Positions 7,617-15,237 of a stretch of DNA of 64,000 bases are shown here, one piece after another; position 1 is the first letter of the stretch, and each line of letters opens with the position of its first letter. The notes under the pieces were generated by a model. That model did no database searches and was not told the origin of the DNA. It was given only the letters and a program-made list of their open reading frames with translations. The position numbers and the translations under genes are program-made. The stretch comes from Paraburkholderia monticola (lineage in GTDB: Bacteria > Pseudomonadota > Gammaproteobacteria > Burkholderiales > Burkholderiaceae): the NCBI RefSeq assembly GCF_001580545.1, contig NZ_LRBG01000036.1, forward strand, positions 1-64,000, in the 5' to 3' direction.

Positions 7617-9245
7617 ATGAATGGATTGATGATGCAGCAACCGCTGCTGGTCACCTCGCTTCTCACTCACGCAGAGCGGCATCATGCCGAGCAGGAGATC
7701 GTGTCGCGGCGGGTCGAAGGCGATATCCACCGGTATCGATACCGCGATCTTGCGCAGCGCTCCCGAAAGCTGGCCAATGCGCTCGCGGGGCTCGGGGTGA
7801 TGCACGGCGAGCGGGTCGCGACACTGGCATGGAACGGTTACCGGCACATGGAGCTGTACTTTGCGGTGTCGGGTTCCGGTGCCGTGCTCCACACGCTGAA
7901 TCCGCGCCTGCATGTCGATCAACTCGCGTACATCATCGATCACGCTGAAGATCGCGTCGTGTTCTTCGACTTGACCTTTCTGCCGCTGATCGAGTCGGTC
8001 GCATCGCGCATCAGCAGCCCGAAGGTCTTCGTCGCGATGACCGATCGGGCCAACATGCCCGAAGCTCACGGACTGCCCGTCACGCTACTGTGCTACGAAG
8101 ACCTCATCGATGGTCATAGCGATCAATTCGCCTGGCCGCTGCTGGACGAAAACGAGGCGTCGTCGCTGTGCTACACGTCCGGTACGACTGGCAATCCGAA
8201 AGGCGTGTTGTACAGCCATCGCTCGACTGTTTTGCATACCTATGCAGCAGCACTACCGGACTCGCTGAACTGCTCCGCGCGCGACGTGATTCTTCCGGTG
8301 GTCCCGATGTTCCATGTGAATGCCTGGGGTCTCCCATACATTGCGTGCATGGTGGGCGCCAAGCTCGTGTTCCCCGGGCCCGCCCTCGACGGAAAGTCGT
8401 TGTACGAGCTGATCGAGTCGGAACAGGTCACGCTTTCCGCCGGAGTGCCCACGGTCTGGCAAGGGCTGCTCCGGCATGCCGGCGAACGCGGTGCGACGTT
8501 CTCGTCGATGCGCCGAACCATCGTCGGCGGGGCGCCGTGCCCGACGGCGATGACCACGGAATTCCAGGAGCGTTACGAGGTCGACGTCCTGCACGCGTGG
8601 GGCATGACCGAGCTGAGCCCCGTGGGCACGGTTTGCAGCTTCAAGGCGCAGCATCTGACGTGGCCGACGCAGCAGCGCTACGCGCTGCAGGCAAAGCAGG
8701 GTCGTGCGGTGTTCGGCATCGACATGAGAATCGTCGATGTGGACGGTAAGGAACTGCCGTGGGGCACGCACGAAGCCGGTGACCTGCAGGTGCGCGGCCC
8801 GTGGGTCGCGTCCGGATATTTTGGCGGCGAAGAGGCGTCACCGTTGTGCGACGGCTGGTTCCCGACGGGAGACGTCGCGAAGATCGACTCCGACGGCTTC
8901 ATGCAGATCACCGATCGCAGCAAAGATGTCATCAAGTCGGGCGGTGAATGGATCAGTTCGATCGACATCGAAAACGTGGCATGTCTGCATCCGCAAGTCG
9001 CGAGTGCCGTGTGCATCGCCGCCAGACATCCGAAATGGGACGAGCGTCCGTTGCTGTTGGTCGTAAGAAAGCCAGAAGCAACGCTTCGCTGCGAAGAACT
9101 GCTCGACTTCTTTGACGGTCGCGTCGCGAAGTGGTGGAAGCCCGATGCCGTTGTGTTCATCGACGCGGTTCCGCTCGGGGCTACCGGAAAGGTGCTCAAG
9201 AACCGGCTGAGGGATCAGTACCGGGACTACTACCTGACCGTTTGA
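7617..9245 (+). CDS. Acyl-CoA ligase (AMP-forming; DmdB/long-chain type)
   Basis: A 542-residue member of the adenylate-forming enzyme family: it activates a carboxylic acid to the acyl-AMP and then acyl-CoA. The P-loop is YTSGTTGNPKG (186-196), followed by VPMFHVNAWG, HAWGMTELSP, WFPTGDVAKID and RSKDVIKSGGEW; the C-terminal catalytic Lys lies in PLGATGKVLKN. Its overall form resembles 3-methylmercaptopropionyl-CoA ligase (DmdB) and medium or long-chain ligases. ATG at 7617 follows AGGAAGG. It could activate the acid substrate or product of the neighbouring BKACE enzyme, but this is inferred from position. Confidence 0.9.
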   Translation: MNGLMMQQPLLVTSLLTHAERHHAEQEIVSRRVEGDIHRYRYRDLAQRSRKLANALAGLGVMHGERVATLAWNGYRHMELYFAVSGSGAVLHTLNPRLHVDQLAYIIDHAEDRVVFFDLTFLPLIESVASRISSPKVFVAMTDRANMPEAHGLPVTLLCYEDLIDGHSDQFAWPLLDENEASSLCYTSGTTGNPKGVLYSHRSTVLHTYAAALPDSLNCSARDVILPVVPMFHVNAWGLPYIACMVGAKLVFPGPALDGKSLYELIESEQVTLSAGVPTVWQGLLRHAGERGATFSSMRRTIVGGAPCPTAMTTEFQERYEVDVLHAWGMTELSPVGTVCSFKAQHLTWPTQQRYALQAKQGRAVFGIDMRIVDVDGKELPWGTHEAGDLQVRGPWVASGYFGGEEASPLCDGWFPTGDVAKIDSDGFMQITDRSKDVIKSGGEWISSIDIENVACLHPQVASAVCIAARHPKWDERPLLLVVRKPEATLRCEELLDFFDGRVAKWWKPDAVVFIDAVPLGATGKVLKNRLRDQYRDYYLTV

Positions 9246-9423
9246 TCGGCGCGTGGGGCTCCCTGTCTTCTCATTGCTCTCCGGCGTCTTGCGTGGCTGG
9301 ATTTGTCATTAAATCGACCGCTCTGGACACCCGGTGCCGCTGTTCCCAGCGATACGATGCAGTGATGGATCGAGGCAAGGATGCCTGAGATCAATGGTCT
9401 ATTTTCAGAGGAGCAGGTCGAAC

Positions 9424-9612
9424 ATGGCTTACGACGCAGATAAGAAGCAGCTACGCGCGGACGAGCAGGCAGCGCGCACTCACGAGGGCACCGGTGGATG
9501 GGCCGCCAAAAGCAAAGCCGCGGTCGAGTCGGTCGCGCACTGGGCGTGGTCGCCCGCCTCGAGTCACTACGACTGGATGGACTTGCATTCGCCCTTTGCG
9601 AGTATCGACTGA
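9424..9612 (+). CDS. Small conserved-looking hypothetical protein, 62 aa
   Basis: A 62-residue soluble protein with no recognised domain. The N-terminal half is charged (YDADKKQLRADEQAARTH); the second half is rich in Trp and Ser (AHWAWSPASSHYDWMDLHSPF). The ATG is preceded by GAGGAG about 12 bases away. G/C-ending codons dominate, supporting real coding. It opens a run of three small plus-strand genes. No function can be assigned. Confidence 0.62.
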   Translation: MAYDADKKQLRADEQAARTHEGTGGWAAKSKAAVESVAHWAWSPASSHYDWMDLHSPFASID

Positions 9613-9729
9613 CAGGCGCAGTAGCTGGCACGCCTGCGGCGTGGGTAGAGACGGGTTCTAGTCGCGCTCTTTGGCATGCCAGCGGAGTACACTCATTTTG
9701 CGGCGTCGTTACCGCGGAAGGAGGTCGAA

Positions 9730-9894
9730 ATGAGATTCGCCGAAATGTTCAAGCGCCCAAGACGGGGCGCCAAGCTCGGTCACGCAGCTGACGCAGAGCA
9801 TCACGAGGATCACGGGAAGTCGGCCCAAAAGGAAGCGAGAAAGGTGTGGGATCTGGTCGGTCGCATTCGCCATAAACATGCGAAGTGGGAATAG
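9730..9894 (+). CDS. Small basic/His-rich hypothetical protein, 54 aa
   Basis: A 54-residue protein, basic at both ends with a His-rich middle (HAADAEHHEDHGK) and a C-terminal RIRHKHAKWE. The ATG at 9730 is chosen over the longer frame because AAGGAGGTCGAAATG gives a perfect ribosome binding site and spacing. The last 17 bases overlap the start of the next small gene, which suggests coupled translation. No domain is recognised. Confidence 0.68.
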   Translation: MRFAEMFKRPRRGAKLGHAADAEHHEDHGKSAQKEARKVWDLVGRIRHKHAKWE

Positions 9895-10021
9895 CCACAC
9901 GAAGACTGCGCCCGGCGGTTCAGGCGTATGGCGAACACTGCTGGCAGTGTTCGCCGCTTCGGGCCTCATGGTGGCGCTCGCCGTGCTTGCGGCTCCGAAC
10001 CACCCTCCAGGCAGCGAATAA
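9878..10021 (+). CDS. Small single-span membrane protein, 47 aa
   Basis: A 47-codon frame, too short for most gene callers, overlapping the end of the preceding small gene by 17 bases. It encodes a polar, basic N-terminus (MRSGNSHTKTAPGGSG), one hydrophobic helix (about residues 18-39, WRTLLAVFAASGLMVALAVLAA) and a short polar tail. The hydrophobic span, positive-inside layout and overlap favour a true membrane miniprotein. No strong ribosome binding site is seen, so translation may depend on the upstream gene. Confidence 0.5.
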   Translation: MRSGNSHTKTAPGGSGVWRTLLAVFAASGLMVALAVLAAPNHPPGSE

Positions 10022-10041
10022 CAACGGGCGGCCCGACGCAA

Positions 10042-11142
10042 TCAATGCGGCTTGATCGCCACCTTCAGCACGCCGTCCCGCTGGTTTGCAAACAGCTCGT
10101 ACGCGGCCACGATGTCATCGAGTTTGTAGTGATGCGTAACCAGTGCGCCGAGGTCGGCGCGACCGGATTCGATCACGTTCATCAGACGTCGCATGCGCTC
10201 TTTTCCGCCGGGGCACAGCGCGGTATTGATCTTGTGATCGCCGAGGCCTGCCGCGAACGCCGACAGCGGAATCGTCAGGTCGGACGAGTAGACGCCGAGG
10301 CTCGATAGCGTGCCGCCCGGCTTGAGGATGCGCAACGCCGATTCGAACGTGCCCTGGGTGCCGAGCGCTTCGATCGACGAATCCACCCCACGGCCGCCGG
10401 TCAGCTTGAGGATCTCGTCGACCACATCGCAATTCTTGAAGTTCAGCGCGACGTCGGCGCCCATCTTGCGAGCCATCTCGAGACGATGGTCGTTGCCATC
10501 GACCGCGATGATCGTGGTCGCGCCCAGCAAGCGGGCGCCCGCGGTCGCGCACAGGCCGATCGGCCCTTGCGCGAATACCGCCACCGTGTCGCCGATCCGG
10601 ATGTTGGCATTCTCCGCGCCTTTGAAGCCGGTCGACATGATGTCGGGACACATCAGCACCTGCTCGTCAGTCAGGCCGTCGGGGACCGGCGCGAGGTTCG
10701 CTTGCGCGTCGGGTACCAGCACGTATTCGGCCTGGGTGCCATCGATCAGGTTGCCGAACCGCCAGCCGGCCGTCGCCTTGTAGCCATGACAGCCACACTG
10801 GCCTTTCGCGATCAGATAGCTGCCGTCCTGCGAGGGGGCGCCGTCTTGCGCCGCGTACGAATTGAAATTGGGACAGATCGCGCCGGCGATCACGCGCTGG
10901 CCTTCCTCGTAGCCGCTCACCGCGCTGCCGAGCTTTTCGATCACGCCAACGGGCTCGTGGCCGACCGTTAGGCCTTTGGCGACCGGATACTCGCCTTTGA
11001 GAATGTGCACATCGGTGCCGCAGATCGTGGTGGTCGTAATGCGCAGCAGCGCATCGTTGGCGCCCACCTCGGGCATGGGCTTCTCGGTCAGTTCGATACG
11101 GCCCGGTTCGACGAATACGGCGGCTTTCATCATGGCGCTCAC
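10042..11142 (-). CDS. Zinc-dependent NAD(P) alcohol dehydrogenase
   Basis: A 366-residue medium-chain dehydrogenase. The GroES-like half has the catalytic-zinc residues in TTICGTDVH and TVGHEPVG, and PDIMSTGF (Asp in the position used by bacterial secondary alcohol dehydrogenases). The Rossmann half contains VFAQGPIGLCA and IIAVDGNDHR (the Asp favours NAD). The usual four-Cys structural-zinc lobe is replaced by a Cys-poor insert around CPNFNSY and GQCGCHG. It resembles isopropanol/secondary alcohol dehydrogenases. GTG at 11142 is chosen because AAGGAG lies 6 bases upstream; ATGs 9 and 12 bases later are too far from it. It is a single gene with no partner enzyme nearby. Confidence 0.88.
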   Translation of the reverse strand: MSAMMKAAVFVEPGRIELTEKPMPEVGANDALLRITTTTICGTDVHILKGEYPVAKGLTVGHEPVGVIEKLGSAVSGYEEGQRVIAGAICPNFNSYAAQDGAPSQDGSYLIAKGQCGCHGYKATAGWRFGNLIDGTQAEYVLVPDAQANLAPVPDGLTDEQVLMCPDIMSTGFKGAENANIRIGDTVAVFAQGPIGLCATAGARLLGATTIIAVDGNDHRLEMARKMGADVALNFKNCDVVDEILKLTGGRGVDSSIEALGTQGTFESALRILKPGGTLSSLGVYSSDLTIPLSAFAAGLGDHKINTALCPGGKERMRRLMNVIESGRADLGALVTHHYKLDDIVAAYELFANQRDGVLKVAIKPH

Positions 11143-11451
11143 GACTGTCTCCTTCCGTTCAGGTCAATTGCAAAACAAGAGGGGGTTCGCGCAGGGTTCC
11201 GTAGGCTGGCCGCGATGGTCGTATCCGCGATCATGCGTTTCGACTCGACCGGCAACGCGGACGAGAAAGCGCGACGCCACTTTAAAGTAGCAGAAGTTTG
11301 GCAATCCGCAGGACGGCTTAAGAGAAATGCTGTCGCGGTGTATCGGCGGAGTCGGCGCCGTCTGCTCTTTGAGCTACTGTGCATTTCAGCGCGCGGTCGC
11401 GAAACGCGTCGCTTGCGCTAGACTGGCTCGAGCAACCGGAAGGAGACCTGG
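11143..11451. other. Divergent intergenic region
   Basis: A 309-base region between the divergent alcohol dehydrogenase and a small gene. It should contain both promoters. I see no gene, strong palindrome or recognisable operator in it. Confidence 0.5.
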
Positions 11452-11724
11452 ATGATACGCAAGATGCTCAATGCTTCGCAGCTTCAGCAGGAGGTCAATC
11501 GGCGCATCCATCGACTGCAGGAAATCGTCGACGATGGCGTGAAGATCACTGTGCCGCGGCCCAAGTTGCAGGAACCTGACAAGACCGGCTGCAACTGGAG
11601 CATGACTCACTTCGGCAACGCGCTCGGCTTCGAGCGCGGCATCGACAGCGTGCTCAAAGCAATGCGCGCGGAATACAACCTCAAGACCGAAGTGAACGAT
11701 AGCGGCAACCCGTTTGGGGACTAA
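11452..11724 (+). CDS. Small hypothetical protein, 90 aa
   Basis: A 90-residue soluble protein with a helical N-terminus (MLNASQLQQEVNRRIHRLQEIVDDG) followed by a Trp/Asn-containing segment (KTGCNWSMTHFGNALGFERGID). ATG at 11452 has the leader GGAAGGAGACCTGG, a strong ribosome binding site. Codon use matches the neighbours. No known domain is recognised; I suspect a family restricted to Burkholderiaceae, but that cannot be confirmed here. Confidence 0.72.
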   Translation: MIRKMLNASQLQQEVNRRIHRLQEIVDDGVKITVPRPKLQEPDKTGCNWSMTHFGNALGFERGIDSVLKAMRAEYNLKTEVNDSGNPFGD

Positions 11725-11996
11725 CCGCGCGGTCCCCACTCAGCACCCGTCGCGATAGAGCTTCAGCATCTCTGGCTGGAGACTCGCGCGGAGCCCGCTC
11801 ACCACATGTGGCCATTTCCCACATATTGGGGAAACTCCCTGGCGCGCAGTCATCTGAGTCGGACTTAACAAAGTTAGAATGGTTGCTCTAAGGCGGCGTC
11901 AGACCGTTTGCCCGGTCAATGGGCCCGGTGTGGAACGCCCTTCACGAATCGCGGTGGCAGCGCTCGCTGCGTGCGCGCGAACCTGAGAGATATCCC

Positions 11997-12545
11997 ATGA
12001 GCACCCGTAAAGAGATGCCAATGACTCTGTCCGTTCCGATCAGCGTGACGCAACTGCCCGGCCAGTTCGTCGCCGGCGTTTGCGCGCTGACGCGGCTGAA
12101 CGCGGATACGTGCAGGTCTGCGTTCGCGGGTGCTGCCCAGCAGTGGGAAAACGTATTGCTTGCGCAGACGCCTGAACAGTTCGTCAGACGTCAGGCCGAT
12201 GTGATGTCCTGGCTCGCGCTGCAGTTCGCCGGATACACGCGCGGCTGGATGGACATCGTGTCGGAAACGATCGGACTGGGCCATGCCGCCCGCGATCACG
12301 ACGACGGGCATGAGCCCGAGGCGGGCGCCACGCCCGCAGGCACGTCGGCCGATGCAACGGCCGTCGACGCCATGACGCGCGGGGCCGTGCCGGAGCCGGA
12401 GCAGGCGGAGGGCGAGTCTGCCGCCGGCCGTCACACGGACGCATGGGAATTGACCCGTGCCATTCTCTCGCGCGCCGCAAAGCCGGACTCCGACACGGCG
12501 AAACGCCAAAATCCGCCCCGGACACGTCGCTCGTCGACCCGATAG
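11997..12545 (+). CDS. Phasin-like protein
   Basis: A 182-residue protein. The N-terminal half (SVPISVTQLPGQFVAGVCALTRLNADTCRSAFAG..., then LLAQTPEQFVRRQADVMSWL) looks like the amphipathic helices of phasin-type proteins, which coat polyhydroxyalkanoate granules or act as helical surfactants. The C-terminal half is acidic, Ala/Glu-rich and low complexity, then basic (RTRRSSTR). I start at ATG 11997, with GAGAG upstream; an ATG at 12021 is also possible. It sits alone among small genes and no PHA synthase is in the window. Confidence 0.6.
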   Translation: MSTRKEMPMTLSVPISVTQLPGQFVAGVCALTRLNADTCRSAFAGAAQQWENVLLAQTPEQFVRRQADVMSWLALQFAGYTRGWMDIVSETIGLGHAARDHDDGHEPEAGATPAGTSADATAVDAMTRGAVPEPEQAEGESAAGRHTDAWELTRAILSRAAKPDSDTAKRQNPPRTRRSSTR

Positions 12546-12650
12546 GCGACAACCTTCCGTAAATCCTGCCGGATTCAGGCTCCGCATCCTGTCGATGCAA
12601 CCGCGGCCGATCCGGTTACCCGATCTCTGTTTCCGCCGGAGGCAAACGAC

Positions 12651-12848
12651 ATGCTGAGCCCGCACGAACTGGCCACGTTGTTGCTGGTGAAGGATGCGCC
12701 CGAACGGATCGATTCGGACCGGGCAGAGCTTGGCGCACTGCGCGACCTGCAGTTGATTGCGAACGAGCCCGCCAGCTCGGGCTTCCACTTTCCTCGCGTG
12801 ACGCCGCGCGGCGACGCCGTGCTGCGTGCGTTTGCACGGGTACGTTGA
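12651..12848 (+). CDS. Small hypothetical protein, 65 aa
   Basis: A 65-residue protein whose form (MLSPHELATLLLVKDAPERIDSDRAELGALRDLQLI...FPRVTPRGDAVLRAF) looks like a small winged-helix-like fold: an LxxLxxLxLI helix, then a TPRGDAVL segment similar to those in short MarR-like proteins. ATG follows CCGGAGGCAAACGAC, a good ribosome binding site. A role in DNA binding is only a suggestion from this pattern. Confidence 0.68.
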   Translation: MLSPHELATLLLVKDAPERIDSDRAELGALRDLQLIANEPASSGFHFPRVTPRGDAVLRAFARVR

Positions 12849-12943
12849 CCGGCGCACAGATAACTCGTTGAGACGACCCATACTCGTCGGGCGAGCCGCC
12901 TTCAGGGGCGGCTGGCAATCTGGACGCACCTGAGGAGGTTGAC

Positions 12944-13102
12944 GTGGATCAATCGTGGCTGGGTACAGCTATCGGCCTGATCGTGCTGGTGATGGCCGCG
13001 TATGGCGTAATTGCGCACTACCGCCGCGAGCGGCGCCGGGCCGATCTGTTGCGCAATCTCGATCACCACGACTGGTGTCGCTGGACCCGCTCGCGACACT
13101 GA
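12944..13102 (+). CDS. Small single-span membrane protein, 52 aa, GTG start
   Basis: A 52-residue frame with an almost perfect ribosome binding site (TGAGGAGGTTGACGTG). It encodes one hydrophobic helix (LGTAIGLIVLVMAAYGVIA, about residues 6-24) followed by an Arg-rich cytoplasmic tail (HYRRERRRADLLRNLDHHDWCRW). It is short and starts with GTG, so it is easily missed. The layout resembles small inner-membrane proteins such as those of the CcoQ/YbgT class, though no family can be named. Confidence 0.65.
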   Translation: MDQSWLGTAIGLIVLVMAAYGVIAHYRRERRRADLLRNLDHHDWCRWTRSRH

Positions 13103-13156
13103 CCGTCATTGCCAATTAAAAACTTCGCCCGCTGCCGTGAGCAGGAAACCGCGTGG

Positions 13157-13366
13157 CTAGCGACGTCCGCTGCGGCCCCATACATAGCGGACCCACCGTT
13201 GCCACCGGCCCTGCGGCGGAACCGGTGAGTGGTGCGCGGCCTGCGCTTCGCGGTCGCGCTCAACGCTCTTCTGCACCTGTTCGTGGATTTGCCGCAAGGT
13301 CATGCCGCCGGGGCCTTTCAGCTGGTCGGGCGTGGCATCAGGATCGAGATCGGGTTTGTCTGTCAT
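13157..13366 (-). CDS. Small hypothetical protein, 69 aa
   Basis: A 69-residue soluble protein: Asp/Pro-rich N-terminus (DKPDLDPDATPDQLKGPGG), a helix (MTLRQIHEQVQKSVERDREAQ) and a basic, Trp-containing C-terminus (GRWQRWVRYVWGRSGRR). The ATG at 13366 is preferred to the longer frame because the extension is poorly coding; the leader AGGCGACTCCC is only a fair ribosome binding site. No domain is recognised. Confidence 0.62.
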   Translation of the reverse strand: MTDKPDLDPDATPDQLKGPGGMTLRQIHEQVQKSVERDREAQAAHHSPVPPQGRWQRWVRYVWGRSGRR

Positions 13367-13481
13367 GGGAGTCGCCTGTTGCTCATGAGGCAACTTGATC
13401 TTGCTACGGATGCGCGGTCGCAGCAAGCATGAGGGTGGACTGACTTTGAGGCCGCAGAATCAGGCACAACTGTCGCATTCG

Positions 13482-14918
13482 TCAAAGCTTATTGCCATTG
13501 CTGGCAATCACATCGCGATACCAATAAAAACTGCCTTTCGGAATTCGTCGAAGATCCTTTTCATTGGTCTCGTCACGGTCAACGTATACAAAGCCATAAC
13601 GTTTCTGATAGCCATTCAGCCAGCTCAAGATATCAGTGAACGACCACGCACAGTAACCCAGCAACTGCACGCCATCGCTGATCGCTTGCTGACATGCTTC
13701 GAGGTGACCTTTCAGGTAGGCAATGCGATAGGCGTCGTGAATGGTGTCATCGGCGTGTAGCGTGTCGAACTCACCCAGACCGTTTTCGGTAATCATCATG
13801 GGTAGCGCGTAACGGCTGGAGATACGACGCAATGCAATGCGCAAGCCCATTGGGTCGATAGCCCAGTCCCAATTGGATGTCTCCAGATTTGGGTTGGCGG
13901 TGGTGCGATACAGGCCGGGCACGTCGCTCGATGGCGTGGTGCCTTTCTGGCCGGTGGTGTTGATACGTTTCATGCCCACGCCATCGAGCGGGTTCTCGGT
14001 AAACGTGGTGGTGTAGTAGTAGTTCACGCCGACAAAGTCGGGGAAGCCACGCTGAAAGATTTCGAGGTCGCCCGGTTCAATGTGCGGCGCTTCGCCGGTC
14101 TGCTGCAGGTAATGGAGCGCCGCTTGTGGATAGCGTCCAAAGCAATAGACATCCAGCCACCAGTAATTGGTGAATTCGTCAGCGTTTTCGAAAGCAAGAA
14201 TGTCGGCCGGCGCGCTGGAGGCGGGGTAGGCAGGGGAGTAGGCAAAGCTCGGGCCGATCCGGCCTGTGGGTACGTGCTGGCGGAACGCGGCAATCACGGT
14301 GGCATTGGCCAGGAATGCCACATGATTGGCGGCAAAAAAGCGTTTGCGGTCTTCTACGCCGGGAGGATGAGTACCCAACTGAAAGGCATTGGTGAAGTTG
14401 AAGTTCTGTTCATTCAGCGAAACCCAATACCTGACCTTGCCGCCAAAGCGCTGAAACAGCGTTACGCAATAGCGCTCGAAATCCGCGATGATCTCGCGGC
14501 TTTCCCAGCCACCGTATTCATCCTGCAAAGCTTGTGGCAAATCCCAGTGGTACAGCGTGAGCACAGGTTCGATGCCGTGAGCGATCAGTTCGTCGATCAA
14601 GCGTTCATAGAATGCCAACCCCGCTTCGCTCACCTCGCCCCGACCCTGCGGATAGATGCGCGGCCAGCTAACTGAGAAGCGGTACGCCTTCAGGCCCATC
14701 CGCGCCATCAGCGCCACGTCTTCGGCAAAGCGGTGATAGTGATCGACAGCCACATCACCGTTGCTGCCCTGAAAAGTCTTGCCGGGAATCCTGGTAAAAG
14801 AATCCCACACCGACGGGCCTTTGCCATCGACGTTCCAGGCACCTTCCACCTGGTAAGCCGCCGAGGCGGCACCCCAGAGAAAATCCGGGGGGAAGTCTTT
14901 CAGTTTCCGGTGGAACAT
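13482..14918 (-). CDS. GH1 6-phospho-beta-glucosidase
   Basis: A 478-residue family 1 glycoside hydrolase that would hydrolyse phosphorylated aryl- or alkyl-beta-glucosides in the cytoplasm. The acid/base Glu170 is in WVSLNEQNFNF and the nucleophile Glu378 in MITENGLG. The C-terminal LSWLNGYQKRYGFVYVDRD carries the Ser, Lys and Tyr (432, 439, 441) that bind the 6-phosphate in phospho-glucosidases, and the whole protein resembles the BglC type common in Firmicutes. No beta-glucoside PTS permease or antiterminator lies nearby. Its base composition is clearly lower in GC than the neighbours, which suggests acquisition by transfer. Confidence 0.9.
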   Translation of the reverse strand: MFHRKLKDFPPDFLWGAASAAYQVEGAWNVDGKGPSVWDSFTRIPGKTFQGSNGDVAVDHYHRFAEDVALMARMGLKAYRFSVSWPRIYPQGRGEVSEAGLAFYERLIDELIAHGIEPVLTLYHWDLPQALQDEYGGWESREIIADFERYCVTLFQRFGGKVRYWVSLNEQNFNFTNAFQLGTHPPGVEDRKRFFAANHVAFLANATVIAAFRQHVPTGRIGPSFAYSPAYPASSAPADILAFENADEFTNYWWLDVYCFGRYPQAALHYLQQTGEAPHIEPGDLEIFQRGFPDFVGVNYYYTTTFTENPLDGVGMKRINTTGQKGTTPSSDVPGLYRTTANPNLETSNWDWAIDPMGLRIALRRISSRYALPMMITENGLGEFDTLHADDTIHDAYRIAYLKGHLEACQQAISDGVQLLGYCAWSFTDILSWLNGYQKRYGFVYVDRDETNEKDLRRIPKGSFYWYRDVIASNGNKL

Positions 14919-15237
14919 GAGTGCGCTCCTGACGGTTCACTGCAGCGGTTTGGCAACAATTCGATGGTGACCAGACAAACCGGTCAATGGCATGCGCGAA
15001 GTTCGCTGTAGCGTGGTTGCGTGTGAATGTTACCGCCTGACGACCTGCTTGACCGCTACAGAATCGCGAGACGTCCCCGCGGGTCCGCCACCCGTCATAC
15101 AGCTTGCCGGCGCGGCGCCCGGCACCGATACGTTTTTCAGTGGCGATCAACATCGACCTTCATGATCATTGATCCACGCTGCGCGGTGCGATCGGCGCGC
15201 TAACCGCTAGAATTGCGGTTTTAGCCGGAATATCCTC
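14919..15237. other. Divergent intergenic region between GH1 and helicase genes
   Basis: A 319-base region that must carry the promoters of both divergent genes. It contains no gene and no strong inverted repeat that I can identify, and no recognisable catabolite or PTS-antiterminator (RAT-like) element near the GH1 start. Confidence 0.45.
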
